A DNA stretch of 36,746 bases from Flavobacteriales bacterium (GCA_018609045.1 JABAYK010000147.1:1-36746); one strand, 5' to 3'. Shown: positions 16,401 to 26,688, counted from the first letter of the stretch. Numbers and translations: made by a program. Notes: generated from the letters alone by a model not told the origin.

Positions 16401-18960
16401 CTACAATCTTAGACACTTCTAACCCATTTTCAAGCTTAAAAAAGTAAACTCCCTTTTTGTTGATTGTTATTTCCTCTTGTAGGTTTTCGATTTTCACTTG
16501 ACTTATGAGTTGCCCAATGCTGTTGTAAATAAAAACTGATTTACCCAAATAACCCTCAGAAAAAGAAACCTGAAATTTACCCTTGTTTGGGTTAGGATAA
16601 ACCTTAAATCCATTTCTATTTATTTCAGAAATATTTAATGGATTGTATGTAAACCTCTCAGAAACCTCCGAAATACAAGTTCTATTTTCTACCTCAACTT
16701 GATAAGTTCCAACATTAGGATAAACCAAAAATTCACTTTGGTTTGATAATAGGGTTCCGTTCCAATACCAATTGTATTTTGAGCCTTTAACCGAAGAGAT
16801 AAGTGTATCTTTTCCTAAGGCAATAATTTGTGGAGTAAAAGGCATGCTGTCTATGGTAAAAACTCTTGTTGCAGTATCTCTACAACTATTTGAATCTTCC
16901 AAGGCATAATAAGCGGTAAAACTTCCATGCCCCAATAAACTTGGGTAAATAGTATCTCCAACAATTCCATTCACAAAAAATACCCCTCCTGTTTTGGGCA
17001 GCATTTGGGTAATCACAAGGGTATCTTCACTTTCGCAAATTGGTGAAATAGGGCTAATACTAACAGCTGGCAAAGGCAAAACAAAAACATTACTTATAGT
17101 CAAAGTTCTGCATAGTGTATTAGGATCTCTATACCTATACATAACCGAGCTTTTCATATTTAAAAGTCCATGTTTTGGATTAAAAATACCGATAATTGAA
17201 TCTATGCCATAGCCACTATAGCCACCTCCTTGAGGCATTGCTGTGGCAATACTCATTGGGGGAGAATTGTAGCATATTTCAAATGAATCATTCCAGACAA
17301 CAATTGGTGCAGTGTGCAAATAAACTGTTTTAGTAGCTGTATCTGCAAAGCCACAAACACTATCTATAATAGCATATTTAAGTGTTCTATACCCACTTGA
17401 AGTATCTGCAAAACCACCATGAATTCCAATGTTTTTAGCTGAATCTAACCAAACACCATTTTTAGGAATGCCTGCTGTTTGCCAACTAAAATTTTGGTTG
17501 TTACAAAAAGTATCGGGTAATAAAATTTCGGGCTTTTGAGTTGGTTTTAATGAAATATAAATAGAATCTGTATTACTGCAAACACCAAAATTATTAAGGG
17601 AAGAATAATACAGTTCTGAATTATTCTCAGGTATAAAATAAGTTTTTGGACAAGTATCACAACCAATATTATGTGCTGTAAGTCCCCCACCTTTTAAACT
17701 CCAAACACCTTTAAGTCCCTCTAAAACTTCAAGATTAACAGTATCGTTAGCACAGTAACTTTCTGTTTTGGGCAAAATACTTATTGCAGGTTTTACATCT
17801 AAAAAAAAGGCCATCCCAAAATGAGTTGAATAAGGACATTGATTATCAATAAATTGAAGGTGAACTAATTTTTGATTAAACACCGAATTTGATTTCCAAG
17901 CCAATTGTAAAAATGGTTGTCCATTTATTTGCACTTGACCAATTGAGGAACCAGGTAATTGGTTTTGAATATTATTTAATAAAGTGAAGTTATTGCCTTG
18001 TTGACTATTTCCAAGTGGAATATGAAGTTTTAAAGTATCGCCTAAACAAATATTTACTTTATTGTTTTGGATGTTAAGACTACCATTACTAAAGTGATTA
18101 AAAATAGAATCTTGCGACAAAGAATTACCAGGACTAACATTTGTAGAAAAAACCAAAGCCGACTGAATTGTAAACTCAGATTCAATTTGTTTAGAAACCC
18201 GATTGAAGGATGATACCTTTAAATTAAAATTGAGGTTACCTGATTGGTTGTGCATAAAATGCATTAAACCTGTTAAACTATCTAATTCGGTAAAGTAAAA
18301 TGGGGATTTCCCATTATTTGGAATAAATTGAGTATAACTGGTGGTATCTGATGCTTGCCAAGGAATTAACTCAACCTTAAAACTGTCATCTTCCGCATCA
18401 AATAATTGTGGATTTATGGAATAAACTTCGTTTAAGCCGAAATTAAAAAGCAGCTTATTATTTAAAACTTTAGACCCTTGATTTTGATTCTTTAAAGCTG
18501 AATTTGAAATACGCAGATAAATGTAGCTATTGGTAGGGTGTAAAGAGGAAAATATAATATTAGGGGGGTTGGGATTGACACCAATAAAATTATACTTTTC
18601 AATTAATAAATCTCCGCACGAAGTATCAAATTGAATAATGCTTTCGTAAACATATTTTTCATAATCAAAATAAAAACCACCATTGCACCTTGTTTGATTT
18701 GAAAAATTTGAACATACCATTCCAATTTGAGAATGGCTTTTGTAATTCATTCTAACAATATCGCTCCTACATATATCAGAAATTAAAATATCATAGTTGT
18801 TGCCACCCATTCCAATGCCATTGCAATCTCTATAAACATTCAAGATAACTTTAATAGAATCACCTCCCAAATGGGTATACTCAAACCAAGCTCCTTGCTT
18901 ATGCGCTCCAATGCAATTAATGGCAATAATGGTAAATAGAAGTAGTAATCCTTTTTTCAT
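16393..18960 (-). CDS. Large secreted multi-domain protein with T9SS type A sorting domain
   Basis: The protein has 855 residues from the ATG at 18960, with a signal peptide (MKKGLLLLFTIIAINCIGAH). The N-terminal domain follows the pattern HKQGAWFEYTHLGGD then IKVILNVYRDCNGIG. That pattern opens many very large Bacteroidota surface proteins, including the gliding-associated ones. A long beta-rich middle follows with Cys-pair repeats of the type CxxxxxxSxxxxxPxGGxYSGxGI (for example ICYNSPPMS to GGGYSGYGID, and ICESEDTLV to KTGGVFF). Then come an Ig-like module (WYWNGTLLS to CISEVSERFTY) and a T9SS type A domain (VYPNPNKGKFQV to KIVVK). It should be secreted and attached at the cell surface. 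The ligand is unknown. The stop overlaps murB by 8 bp. Confidence 0.87.
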   Translation of the reverse strand: MKKGLLLLFTIIAINCIGAHKQGAWFEYTHLGGDSIKVILNVYRDCNGIGMGGNNYDILISDICRSDIVRMNYKSHSQIGMVCSNFSNQTRCNGGFYFDYEKYVYESIIQFDTSCGDLLIEKYNFIGVNPNPPNIIFSSLHPTNSYIYLRISNSALKNQNQGSKVLNNKLLFNFGLNEVYSINPQLFDAEDDSFKVELIPWQASDTTSYTQFIPNNGKSPFYFTELDSLTGLMHFMHNQSGNLNFNLKVSSFNRVSKQIESEFTIQSALVFSTNVSPGNSLSQDSIFNHFSNGSLNIQNNKVNICLGDTLKLHIPLGNSQQGNNFTLLNNIQNQLPGSSIGQVQINGQPFLQLAWKSNSVFNQKLVHLQFIDNQCPYSTHFGMAFFLDVKPAISILPKTESYCANDTVNLEVLEGLKGVWSLKGGGLTAHNIGCDTCPKTYFIPENNSELYYSSLNNFGVCSNTDSIYISLKPTQKPEILLPDTFCNNQNFSWQTAGIPKNGVWLDSAKNIGIHGGFADTSSGYRTLKYAIIDSVCGFADTATKTVYLHTAPIVVWNDSFEICYNSPPMSIATAMPQGGGYSGYGIDSIIGIFNPKHGLLNMKSSVMYRYRDPNTLCRTLTISNVFVLPLPAVSISPISPICESEDTLVITQMLPKTGGVFFVNGIVGDTIYPSLLGHGSFTAYYALEDSNSCRDTATRVFTIDSMPFTPQIIALGKDTLISSVKGSKYNWYWNGTLLSNQSEFLVYPNVGTYQVEVENRTCISEVSERFTYNPLNISEINRNGFKVYPNPNKGKFQVSFSEGYLGKSVFIYNSIGQLISQVKIENLQEEITINKKGVYFFKLENGLEVSKIVVK

Positions 18961-19048
18961 CAATATTTAATTGACGAAATATAGGCAAATTAGTTGCTTA
19001 TCATTTGTGCATTTATTAATCGGGAATTAGAATTAACAAACGGAAACT

Positions 19049-22000
19049 TTAAATACTTTCCTCAATATAAGTCTCTTGCAATGCGGAAAGTCTTTTTCGT
19101 GCAAACTTTAATGAGTCGATATTTTTGAATGATAACCGGAGTTTGCCAAACTTTTCTGCAAGGGTAACCTCATGCGGATGGTTTTGTACAAAAGCCAATA
19201 CTTTGGTGAAAAATGGCGATTGAAAATAATCTGATTGAGGATTTTGAATAAAGTAGCAAATCATCTTTTGGTTTTTGATCACCAACTTTTCAAAGCCTAA
19301 TTTTTTCCCAACCCAACGCAACCTAATGGTATCCATCAACCTAAAAGTTTGTTCTGGAATTGGTCCAAACCTATCAATCAATTGATTTTGGAAACCTTCT
19401 AATTGCTCTTCATTTTCTAGGTCAGATAATTCTTTGTAAAGACTCAAACGCTCCTCAATATGCTCCACATAATCATCTGGCAATAGTGTTTCAAAATCTG
19501 TATCTATTTGGCAATCTTCAACAAAATCTTCGTTTTTGGCCTCATCTGCAAAAAGATCTTTAAACTCATTTTCTTTGAGTTCTTTAATGGCTTCATTTAA
19601 AATTTTCTGAAACGTTTCAAGTCCAATATCGCTAATAAAACCACTTTGTTCACCACCCAATAAATCTCCTGCTCCTCTAATGTCTAAATCTCGCATGGCA
19701 ATGTTGAATCCACTTCCTAAATCTGAGAATTCTTCTAAGGCTCTGAGTCTTCTATTGGCTTCGTTTGTTAAAGTTGCTTTTGGCGGCGCCAACAAATAAC
19801 AAAATGCTTTTTTGTTTGAGCGACCTACCCTGCCGCGCATTTGATGCAAATCGCTTAAGCCGAAATTTTGGGCATTGTTTATTATTATGGTATTGGCATT
19901 CGGAATATCCAAGCCGCTTTCAATAATGGTAGTAGAAACCAACACATCAAAATCATGCTCAATAAATTCCATCATGATTTCTTCTAATTGTTTGCCATCC
20001 ATTTGGCCGTGAGCAACTTTTACTTGCACTTCAGGACACAGCTTTTTAATTAGATTGGCAACTTCATGAATATTTTGAATTCTATTGTGCACAAAAAATG
20101 CTTGTCCTTCACGCGAAATTTCGTAATAAATAGCATCTCTAATTACATCTTCGGCAAATGGTTTTATTTCAGTTTGCACCGGGTGTCTGTTTGGGGGAGG
20201 CGTATTGATAATTGATAAATCTCTTGCCTTCATCAATGAAAATTGCAGAGTTCTCGGAATAGGAGTTGCTGTTAATGTTAGCGTATCAACATTGGCTTTA
20301 AGGGTTTTTAATTTCTCTTTTACCCCAACACCAAACTTTTGCTCTTCATCTATAATTAAAAGACCTAAGTCTTTAAATTTTATGTCTTTCCCAACAATTC
20401 TATGTGTTCCAACCAAAATATCTACTTCGCCTGCGGCAAGCCTTTTTAAAGTTTCGGTTTGTTGTTTTTTAGATTTAAATCGATTGATGTAATCTACATT
20501 ACAAGGAAAATCTTTTAGCCTAGCCGAAAATGTTTTAAAATGCTGCAATGCCAAAATAGTGGTTGGCACCAAAACAGCTACTTGTTTTCCATCGGTAACC
20601 GCTTTAAAAGCAGCACGAATAGCAACTTCTGTTTTACCGAAACCAACATCTCCACAAACCAACCTATCCATAGAAGTTTCAGCTTCCATATCTAATTTCA
20701 CATCGTTGGTAGCTTTTGTTTGGTCAGGTGTATCTTCATAAATAAAAGAACCTTCTAGCTCTAATTGTAAATACGTATCAGGAGCAAATTGAAACCCTTT
20801 TTGGGCTTTTCTTTTGGCGTATAGCTTTATCAAATCGAAGGCAATTTCCTTAACCTTCTTTTTGGTTTTTTTCTTGAGGTTTCCCCAAGCTTGGCTTCCT
20901 AACTTATTTATTGATGGAGGTGTTCCATCTTTTCCGGTATATTTTGCAATTCGGTGCAGAGATTGGATACTCACATAAAGTAAATCTCCATCTCGGTAAA
21001 TTAATCGAATGGCCTCTTGTTGCTTTCCGTTTACATCAATTTTTTCGAGTCCATCAAACCTTCCAACTCCATGATCTATATGAGTTACAAAATCACCTTT
21101 TTGAAGATTTGTTAACTCTTTTATGGTAATTGCCTGTTTGGTTTTGGTAAAACCCTCTTTAAGTCTAAACCTGTGGTATCTTTCAAAGATTTGGTGATCG
21201 GTGTAAATTACCATTTTCAAATCTTTATCAATAAAACCACTGTGTATGTTTAGCTGTAAAGTGGTAAAATCAAGCTCAGCATTGATGTCATCAAAAACCC
21301 TATGTATTCTATCAATTTGCTTTGGTGAGTTGGCTACAATTACGGTTTTAAATCCTGCTTTTTCATTATCTGCCAAATTGGTTGAAAGAATATCGAAATT
21401 CTTGTTAAAACTTGGTTGTAATTGATGATTGAATGTGTAATTATATTCTGATTTTAACTGGTTTTTACCTGAAGTATCAAAAACAGGATGCAGCAAAAGC
21501 AGCTCCTTTAACCGAATTCCACTCACATATAATTCTTCTGGCGAAAGATGATTTATTGTAGACGATAATTTTTGATAAGCTTCGGATGCATGAATAAATT
21601 CTTGGCCCACTTTGGCAATGGTAAAATCTAAATCTTGCGCCCAAATAGTTGTTGCAGGAGTTAAAAACTCAATAAATGATTCTCTATGCTCCTTAAGCAT
21701 TGATGCTTGAACATTGGGGAGAATATTAACTCTTCCCATTGGTTTAATGGAAAGCTGAGAAGCTGGATCAAAACTTCTGATAGATTCAACCTCATCTCCA
21801 AATAATTCAACCCTATAAGGATATTCGTTGGCAAATGAAAAAATATCTACAATACCACCTCTTATTGAAAACTGACCTGGTTGGTAAACAAAATCGGTTC
21901 TTTCAAATTCTAGTTCAACCAATAAGTCAATAATGAAACCTAAATCTAATAGATCACCTTTTTTTATTTCGAGGGTATTCTTTTTTAAATGCTTTTTGGT

Positions 22001-22408
22001 TACAACCTTTTCTGTTATTGCTTCAGGATAAGTAATTACCAAAGTTTTGGTTTTTCTTCTTGAAAGGTTTTCTAATGTCTCGGCCCTGAGCAGTATATTA
22101 CTGTTGTCTACTTTTTCTTCTTGATAAGGGAATCTATAAGAAGACGGGAAAAACAAAACATTTTGTTCTCCCAAAATACTTTGAAAGTCATTATAAAGGT
22201 AAGCAGCTTGTTCCTTATCATTTACAATAAAAAGGTGAACTCCTTTTAGCTCCTCAACAAGAGCAGAAGCAATAAATGATTCGCCCGAACCTCGTAAATT
22301 AGACAAAGCAATTTTAGGTGCTTCTAAGGTTTGAACATTAGAAACAATAGTTTGAACTTTTTCTGATTTTTGAAAAAGATGCTTAAGCTCTTCTAGCGTA
22401 ATAGACAT
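19049..22408 (-). CDS. mfd: Transcription-repair coupling factor Mfd
   Basis: This 1119-residue ATP-dependent DNA translocase displaces RNA polymerase stalled at lesions and recruits UvrA. The order of domains is complete. A UvrB-like N-terminal region includes FFPSSYRFPYQEE and GQFSIRGGIVDIF. The CarD-like RNA-polymerase-interacting domain has GDFVTHIDHGVGRFDGL. The RecG-like helicase core has Walker A GDVGFGKTEVA near residue 585, the DEEQ box in LLIIDEEQKFGVG near residue 686, TLTATPIPRTL, and motif VI HQMRGRVGRSN. The C-terminal autoinhibitory D7 domain follows. The start ATG fits the family N-terminus. It lies 78 bp downstream of fbp on the same strand. A sequence fitting the -7 consensus sits only 12-19 bp before the ATG. 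Confidence 0.98.
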   Translation of the reverse strand: MSITLEELKHLFQKSEKVQTIVSNVQTLEAPKIALSNLRGSGESFIASALVEELKGVHLFIVNDKEQAAYLYNDFQSILGEQNVLFFPSSYRFPYQEEKVDNSNILLRAETLENLSRRKTKTLVITYPEAITEKVVTKKHLKKNTLEIKKGDLLDLGFIIDLLVELEFERTDFVYQPGQFSIRGGIVDIFSFANEYPYRVELFGDEVESIRSFDPASQLSIKPMGRVNILPNVQASMLKEHRESFIEFLTPATTIWAQDLDFTIAKVGQEFIHASEAYQKLSSTINHLSPEELYVSGIRLKELLLLHPVFDTSGKNQLKSEYNYTFNHQLQPSFNKNFDILSTNLADNEKAGFKTVIVANSPKQIDRIHRVFDDINAELDFTTLQLNIHSGFIDKDLKMVIYTDHQIFERYHRFRLKEGFTKTKQAITIKELTNLQKGDFVTHIDHGVGRFDGLEKIDVNGKQQEAIRLIYRDGDLLYVSIQSLHRIAKYTGKDGTPPSINKLGSQAWGNLKKKTKKKVKEIAFDLIKLYAKRKAQKGFQFAPDTYLQLELEGSFIYEDTPDQTKATNDVKLDMEAETSMDRLVCGDVGFGKTEVAIRAAFKAVTDGKQVAVLVPTTILALQHFKTFSARLKDFPCNVDYINRFKSKKQQTETLKRLAAGEVDILVGTHRIVGKDIKFKDLGLLIIDEEQKFGVGVKEKLKTLKANVDTLTLTATPIPRTLQFSLMKARDLSIINTPPPNRHPVQTEIKPFAEDVIRDAIYYEISREGQAFFVHNRIQNIHEVANLIKKLCPEVQVKVAHGQMDGKQLEEIMMEFIEHDFDVLVSTTIIESGLDIPNANTIIINNAQNFGLSDLHQMRGRVGRSNKKAFCYLLAPPKATLTNEANRRLRALEEFSDLGSGFNIAMRDLDIRGAGDLLGGEQSGFISDIGLETFQKILNEAIKELKENEFKDLFADEAKNEDFVEDCQIDTDFETLLPDDYVEHIEERLSLYKELSDLENEEQLEGFQNQLIDRFGPIPEQTFRLMDTIRLRWVGKKLGFEKLVIKNQKMICYFIQNPQSDYFQSPFFTKVLAFVQNHPHEVTLAEKFGKLRLSFKNIDSLKFARKRLSALQETYIEESI

Positions 22409-22419
22409 TTTTCAGTTTC

Positions 22420-22427
22420 CAAAAGTA
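22420..22427 (-). promoter_or_regulatory. Candidate -7 box (TACTTTTG) in front of mfd
   Basis: This matches TANNTTTG exactly on the minus strand. The implied transcript start would leave a leader of only about five bases. The nearest upstream TTTTG (22453-22457) is 25 bp away, longer than usual, so this is a weak candidate. Confidence 0.25.
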
Positions 22428-22486
22428 ACCCTAATCTAGAAGGATAGTTTAGCAAAACATTATGAAATTGTAGAATTTATTTTTGG

Positions 22487-23497
22487 TTAGCCTCCAAACT
22501 CTTTAACAAAGTGGTGGGCTTTTTCAACCATTTTTTTTGAACCAATAAAAAGTGGGGTTCTTTGATGCAAATCGGTTGGTTTAATATCTAAAATATTGTT
22601 TTTACCATCTGTTGCAATGCCGCCGGCTTGCTCAATCAAATAAGCCATTGGGTTACATTCGTACAATAGCCTTAATTTGCCGTTTGGTGCCTTCTTACTT
22701 GTTGGATAAATGTAAATACCACCCTTTATTAAATTCCTGTGAAAATCAGCAACCAAAGAGCCAATATATCTAGAAGTATATGGCCGATTTGTGGCTTCGT
22801 CTTCATCTTGGCAATACTTAATGTATTTTTTTACTCCATCAGGAAAATGAACATAATTGCCTTCGTTGATGGAATATACTTGGCCATCTTCAGGAATTTT
22901 CATATCGGGATGAGACAAATAGAATACTCCAATTGAAGGATCGTAAGTAAATCCGTTAACACCATTACCTGTAGCAAAAACAAGCATGGTAGATGAACCA
23001 TAAATTACATACCCTGCAGCAACTTGTTTTCTTCCTTCTTGTAAAAAATCTTCTTTGGTAGCCTTTGTTCCATATGGAGAAACTCTTCTGTAAATAGAGA
23101 AAATTGTACCTATGGAAACATTTACATCAATATTTGATGAACCGTCTAAAGGATCAATTAATAAAATGTATTTACCTTGTTTAGAGCGTTCATTTTCGAA
23201 AGCGATATATTCATCTTGTTCTTCTGAACCTATTCCACAAACATCACCCCTTACTCGTATGGCTTCTAAAAAAATTTCATCTGCAAAAACATCTAGCTTT
23301 TGTTGGGTTTCGCCTTGAATATTTTCAACGCCGGTTTCACCCAAAATATCTACTAAACCTGCTTTGTTAACTTCTCTATTTACAATTTTTGCCGCCAATC
23401 TAATGGCGCTCAACAACCTAGAAAGTTCTCCTGTGGCATATTGAAAATCGGTTTGCCTATCAATTACAAATTCTCCTAATGTGGTATATCCGCTCAT
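22487..23497 (-). CDS. fbp: Class I fructose-1,6-bisphosphatase
   Basis: This 336-residue cytoplasmic enzyme removes the 1-phosphate of fructose 1,6-bisphosphate in gluconeogenesis. The class I metal and phosphate motifs are all visible: SEEQDE at residues 91-96, [19 protein letters not shown] with DPLDGSSN at 115-122, and the substrate-binding region [19 protein letters not shown]. The KGGIYIYP and [17 protein letters not shown] blocks complete it. The ATG start gives the standard N-terminus. It is divergent from the GNAT/aspartate kinase pair and lies before mfd on the same strand. The combination fbp, GNAT and aspartate kinase recurs in Bacteroidota by my recollection. Confidence 0.97.
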   Translation of the reverse strand: MSGYTTLGEFVIDRQTDFQYATGELSRLLSAIRLAAKIVNREVNKAGLVDILGETGVENIQGETQQKLDVFADEIFLEAIRVRGDVCGIGSEEQDEYIAFENERSKQGKYILLIDPLDGSSNIDVNVSIGTIFSIYRRVSPYGTKATKEDFLQEGRKQVAAGYVIYGSSTMLVFATGNGVNGFTYDPSIGVFYLSHPDMKIPEDGQVYSINEGNYVHFPDGVKKYIKYCQDEDEATNRPYTSRYIGSLVADFHRNLIKGGIYIYPTSKKAPNGKLRLLYECNPMAYLIEQAGGIATDGKNNILDIKPTDLHQRTPLFIGSKKMVEKAHHFVKEFGG

Positions 23498-23587
23498 AAC
23501 TCAACAATGTGGTGGCCAAATATCGTATTAAAATTCAAAATATTTTTTGATAGAAGGCATTCATTTTACATTTGGAAAAACATTGTT

Positions 23588-24064
23588 ATGATTTTTATTA
23601 GAAAAGGCACAAAAAAGGATATTTCATCTCTTTTAAACTTGATAAAAGAATTGGCTGAATATGAAAAAGAACCTGATGAAGTTGTGGTTACAGAAGACCA
23701 ACTTTTAGAAGACGGATTTGGCAAAACCAAAATATTTGATTTTTATGTGGCTACCGAAATTGGAAAAGTAGTTGGGTTTGCCTTGTACTACACTAAATAC
23801 TCAACATGGAAAGGAAATTGCATTTATTTAGAAGACCTAATTGTTACTAAAGAGTACAGAGGACAAGGTATTGGTAAACAATTATTTGAAGAAGTTTTAA
23901 AAGTTGCCAAAGCCAAAAAAGCGCATCGTTTTGAGTGGCAGGTGTTAAATTGGAACCAACCTGCTATCAATTTTTACAAAAAGTACAATGCAGATTTAGA
24001 TCCCAATTGGCTAAATGGCGAATTGAATTACAATCAGTTACAAGAATTTAATGAGTTTGAATAA
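23588..24064 (+). CDS. GNAT family N-acetyltransferase (diamine acetyltransferase-like)
   Basis: The protein has 158 residues from the ATG at 23588; longer frame extensions from 23507 lack family similarity. It fits the spermidine/spermine N-acetyltransferase-like branch of GNAT: RKGTKKDISSLLNLIKELAEYE at the N-terminus, the YSTWKGNCIYLEDLIV strand, the acetyl-CoA pyrophosphate loop RGQGIG at residues 91-96, and the C-terminal WQVLNWNQPAINFYKKY block. It would acetylate an amine such as a polyamine or amino acid with acetyl-CoA in the cytoplasm; the substrate is not fixed by the sequence. The stop overlaps the ATG of aspartate kinase by one base (TAATG), showing translational coupling. Confidence 0.9.
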   Translation: MIFIRKGTKKDISSLLNLIKELAEYEKEPDEVVVTEDQLLEDGFGKTKIFDFYVATEIGKVVGFALYYTKYSTWKGNCIYLEDLIVTKEYRGQGIGKQLFEEVLKVAKAKKAHRFEWQVLNWNQPAINFYKKYNADLDPNWLNGELNYNQLQEFNEFE

Positions 24065-25314
24065 TGCAGGTTTTTAAGTTTGGAGGCGCATCGGTAAAAA
24101 ATGCAGAGGCTGTAAAAAATGTAGCCCATATTTTAGGTTTACATGGTGACGAAAAAATTTTAGTAGTAGTTTCTGCCATGGGTAAAACTACCAATGAATT
24201 GGAAAAAATTGTTGAAGGTTACATTAACCAATCTGATGATTTAAAAACTCTGGTTGATTCACTTAAAAAATATCACTCAGATATTGTAAACCAATTATTT
24301 AATGAGCCTAACCCAAGTTTAAATGAAGCTTTAGAAAAAATATTTGGCTATTTAGAAAAGCGTTTAACTATTCCTCCCTCTGATAATTTTGATTTAAACT
24401 ACGACCAAATTGTGCCTGTTGGCGAATTGCTTTCTACAAAAATTATTGCTTCTTATTTAAACTTAAACAGTAATTTATGTCAATGGGTTGATGCCCGAAA
24501 ATTAATTTTAACAGATAGCAGGTTTAGAAAAGCCAATATTGATTGGGAATTAACCGAAATGGCTATTCAAGGCTTAGATTGGGAACAAAACATATTGGTT
24601 ACGCAAGGCTTTATTGGCGGCACAAAAGGAAATTTTATGACAACCTTAGGCAGGGAAGGCTCTGATTTTACTGCAGCCATTTTTGCCAATGCTCTAAATG
24701 CCAAATCTGTAACCATTTGGAAAGATGTACCCGGAGTGTTAAATGCTGACCCAAAATACTTTAACAATACAGAAAAATTAGAAGAAATTTCTTACAAAGA
24801 AGCTATTGAATTAGCCTATTACGGAGCAAGTGTAATTCACCCAAAAACAATTAAACCTCTTCAAAATAAGAAAATTCCATTGCATGTAAAATCGTTTTTA
24901 AATCCTGAAGAATTAGGTACAGTTATAAGTGAGAATTTTGAGAAAGATGGACTAATTCCTTGTTATATTTTTAAAACAAATCAGGTTTTGGTTTCATTTT
25001 CAACCAAAGATTTTGCTTTTATAAGCGAAAAACACATTAGTCAGATTTTTGATACCCTTTATGGGTTAGGCCTTGAAGTAAATACCATGCAAAACTCTGC
25101 CATTAACTTTAGCATCAATACTTCTTTCGAGAAAAATAAATTAGAAGCCTTAATGAAGGTTTTAGAAAATCAATACGCAATAAAGTATAATGATGGGTTA
25201 GACCTTTTGACTATTAGACATTATAATGATGAGATAATAAAAGTACTTACAAAAGGAAGGAAAATATTACTTGAGCAAAGAAGCAGAAATACTGTTAGGC
25301 TTTTGATGCGCTAA
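24064..25314 (+). CDS. lysC: Monofunctional aspartate kinase
   Basis: This 416-residue enzyme phosphorylates aspartate, the first step to lysine, threonine, methionine and diaminopimelate. The kinase domain starts with KFGGASV and continues through VVSAMGKTTNELE, the substrate loop TLGREGSDFTAAIFANAL and the nucleotide segment WKDVPGVLNADPK. HPKTIKPLQNKKIPLHVKSF follows. The C-terminal region of about 130 residues is a weakly conserved ACT-type regulatory part ending in ILLEQRSRNTVRLL. No homoserine dehydrogenase domain is attached. The ATG overlaps the GNAT stop by one base. The last 20 bp overlap the convergent dehydrogenase gene. Confidence 0.94.
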   Translation: MQVFKFGGASVKNAEAVKNVAHILGLHGDEKILVVVSAMGKTTNELEKIVEGYINQSDDLKTLVDSLKKYHSDIVNQLFNEPNPSLNEALEKIFGYLEKRLTIPPSDNFDLNYDQIVPVGELLSTKIIASYLNLNSNLCQWVDARKLILTDSRFRKANIDWELTEMAIQGLDWEQNILVTQGFIGGTKGNFMTTLGREGSDFTAAIFANALNAKSVTIWKDVPGVLNADPKYFNNTEKLEEISYKEAIELAYYGASVIHPKTIKPLQNKKIPLHVKSFLNPEELGTVISENFEKDGLIPCYIFKTNQVLVSFSTKDFAFISEKHISQIFDTLYGLGLEVNTMQNSAINFSINTSFEKNKLEALMKVLENQYAIKYNDGLDLLTIRHYNDEIIKVLTKGRKILLEQRSRNTVRLLMR

Positions 25315-26242
25315 ACTGAGCCAAAATTTTATCAGCCAAAACATTAGAAAGTTTGAAATAAGACTCAACTGTCCATCCTGCCACATGCGGACTTAAAATT
25401 ACATTTTCTTGATTTCTTAAGAAGTTTAGTGACCTTTTAAATCCAGGGTTTATTTTTTCAAATGAGGACGATTCAAACTCTAAAACATCAATACAAGCCC
25501 CCAATATTTTTTTCGATTTTAAACCATCAATAACTGCTTTGGTGTCAACCACCTTTCCTCTCGAAGTATTTACGAGAAAAAATTTCTTTTTTACAGAATT
25601 TAAAAATGAATCGTCAAAATAATAATAGGTTTCTGGGTTATATGGAACATGAAAACTAATAATGTCTGCTTCACCTTGAATTTCATTTAAGGAAACTTCT
25701 TTTACAGTAGCGCTTCCAAAATTTGTTTTGTATTTATCATAGGCTAATATATTGCAATCGAAACTGCTTAACCTTTTGGCCAATGCCATTCCTGTATTTC
25801 CATACCCAATAATGCCTATGGTTTTTCCTTCAATTTCAATTCCTCGGTTTTCTTCTCTTCTCCAAATACCTTGTTTAATCTCTTCATCACCTTGTTTAAG
25901 GTTGTTAAACAAACTAAGCAACATTCCTATAACATGCTCAGCAACAGCAGTTCTATTACCTTCTGGCGAGTTAAATATTTTTACGCCTTTTGCATTGGCA
26001 AATTCAACATCAATATTTTCTAAACCTGAACCAGATCGAGCGATGAATTTTAAATTTTCACACTTTTCTAAAACAGTTTTATCTAATGTAATTTTAGAAC
26101 GGATTACCAAGCCATGAGCTGTGTAAATAGAATTAAGAAGTTCATCACCTGTTAAGTTGGTAATATCAATACATTTAAAATTATGTGCTTTTAACCTATC
26201 CCACAAAATGGGATGCACAGTATCAATAAATAAAATTTTCAT
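25295..26242 (-). CDS. D-isomer-specific 2-hydroxyacid dehydrogenase
   Basis: This 315-residue NAD-dependent dehydrogenase belongs to the family that includes phosphoglycerate dehydrogenase. The substrate domain has ARSGSGLENID. The Rossmann fold shows GYGNTG at 146-151, with the dinucleotide-ending acidic residue in LAYDKY. The catalytic triad is in place: Arg228 in NTSRGKVVD, Glu255 in DVLEFE and His286 in SPHVAGW. No ACT domain follows, unlike many SerA enzymes, so 3-phosphoglycerate is possible but other 2-hydroxyacids cannot be excluded. It starts 13 bp after the TerB-like gene and probably ends the long minus-strand run that begins at serS. The 3' end overlaps aspartate kinase by 20 bp. 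Confidence 0.92.
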   Translation of the reverse strand: MKILFIDTVHPILWDRLKAHNFKCIDITNLTGDELLNSIYTAHGLVIRSKITLDKTVLEKCENLKFIARSGSGLENIDVEFANAKGVKIFNSPEGNRTAVAEHVIGMLLSLFNNLKQGDEEIKQGIWRREENRGIEIEGKTIGIIGYGNTGMALAKRLSSFDCNILAYDKYKTNFGSATVKEVSLNEIQGEADIISFHVPYNPETYYYFDDSFLNSVKKKFFLVNTSRGKVVDTKAVIDGLKSKKILGACIDVLEFESSSFEKINPGFKRSLNFLRNQENVILSPHVAGWTVESYFKLSNVLADKILAQFSASKA

Positions 26243-26255
26243 TAAATTTTCCTGA

Positions 26256-26675
26256 TTAGTTCAGGTACTTTTGAGCGGCTTCCTCGATTACATCATAAGG
26301 AACTTCTTTGCCTATGAACTTTTCCATTAAGGCAACTAAATCTTCGGTTAATGGAATGTTGATTCCTAAAATTAGGCCGATTCTTTTGATAAAATCGATT
26401 TCTTCTTTGGCTATATTATTATCAACCTTCATCAGGTTTAATAAATCAACAAAACATTTAAAACGGCCTTTTTGAGATTTGTGAAGGGTAAAAGTGAATC
26501 TCTCCGGATAAAATTTAACCTCTTCAAATTCGGTATTATTTAACCCAATTCTTTTGGCCACCTGACGCATGAATTTATCTTCATTAAGGTGCATTCTATC
26601 ATCAGCTCGAGCTAATTGAAGCAACAAGAGCAAATGACTTTTTTTAATATTTTTTTCTTCGGTTGTATTTGCCAT
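26256..26675 (-). CDS. TerB-like helical protein
   Basis: This 139-residue all-helical soluble protein resembles the TerB/DjlA N-terminal fold. The first helix pair has LLLLLQLARADDRMHLNEDKF-like acidic spacing (ADDRMHLNE) and the second has KVDNNIAKEEIDFIKRIG. The two acidic repeats are the usual metal-binding type positions of that fold. Tellurite resistance should not be inferred, since most family members have unknown roles. It lies between mgtE (74 bp) and the hydroxyacid dehydrogenase (13 bp). A -7 consensus match upstream may give it its own start of transcription. Confidence 0.65.
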   Translation of the reverse strand: MANTTEEKNIKKSHLLLLLQLARADDRMHLNEDKFMRQVAKRIGLNNTEFEEVKFYPERFTFTLHKSQKGRFKCFVDLLNLMKVDNNIAKEEIDFIKRIGLILGINIPLTEDLVALMEKFIGKEVPYDVIEEAAQKYLN

Positions 26676-26688
26676 AACGATAGAATAC

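Noticed and set aside
26256..26675. Tellurite-resistance function for the TerB-like protein
   Set aside because: Only the fold-level pattern is visible and no other ter genes are present; the name does not support a resistance role.
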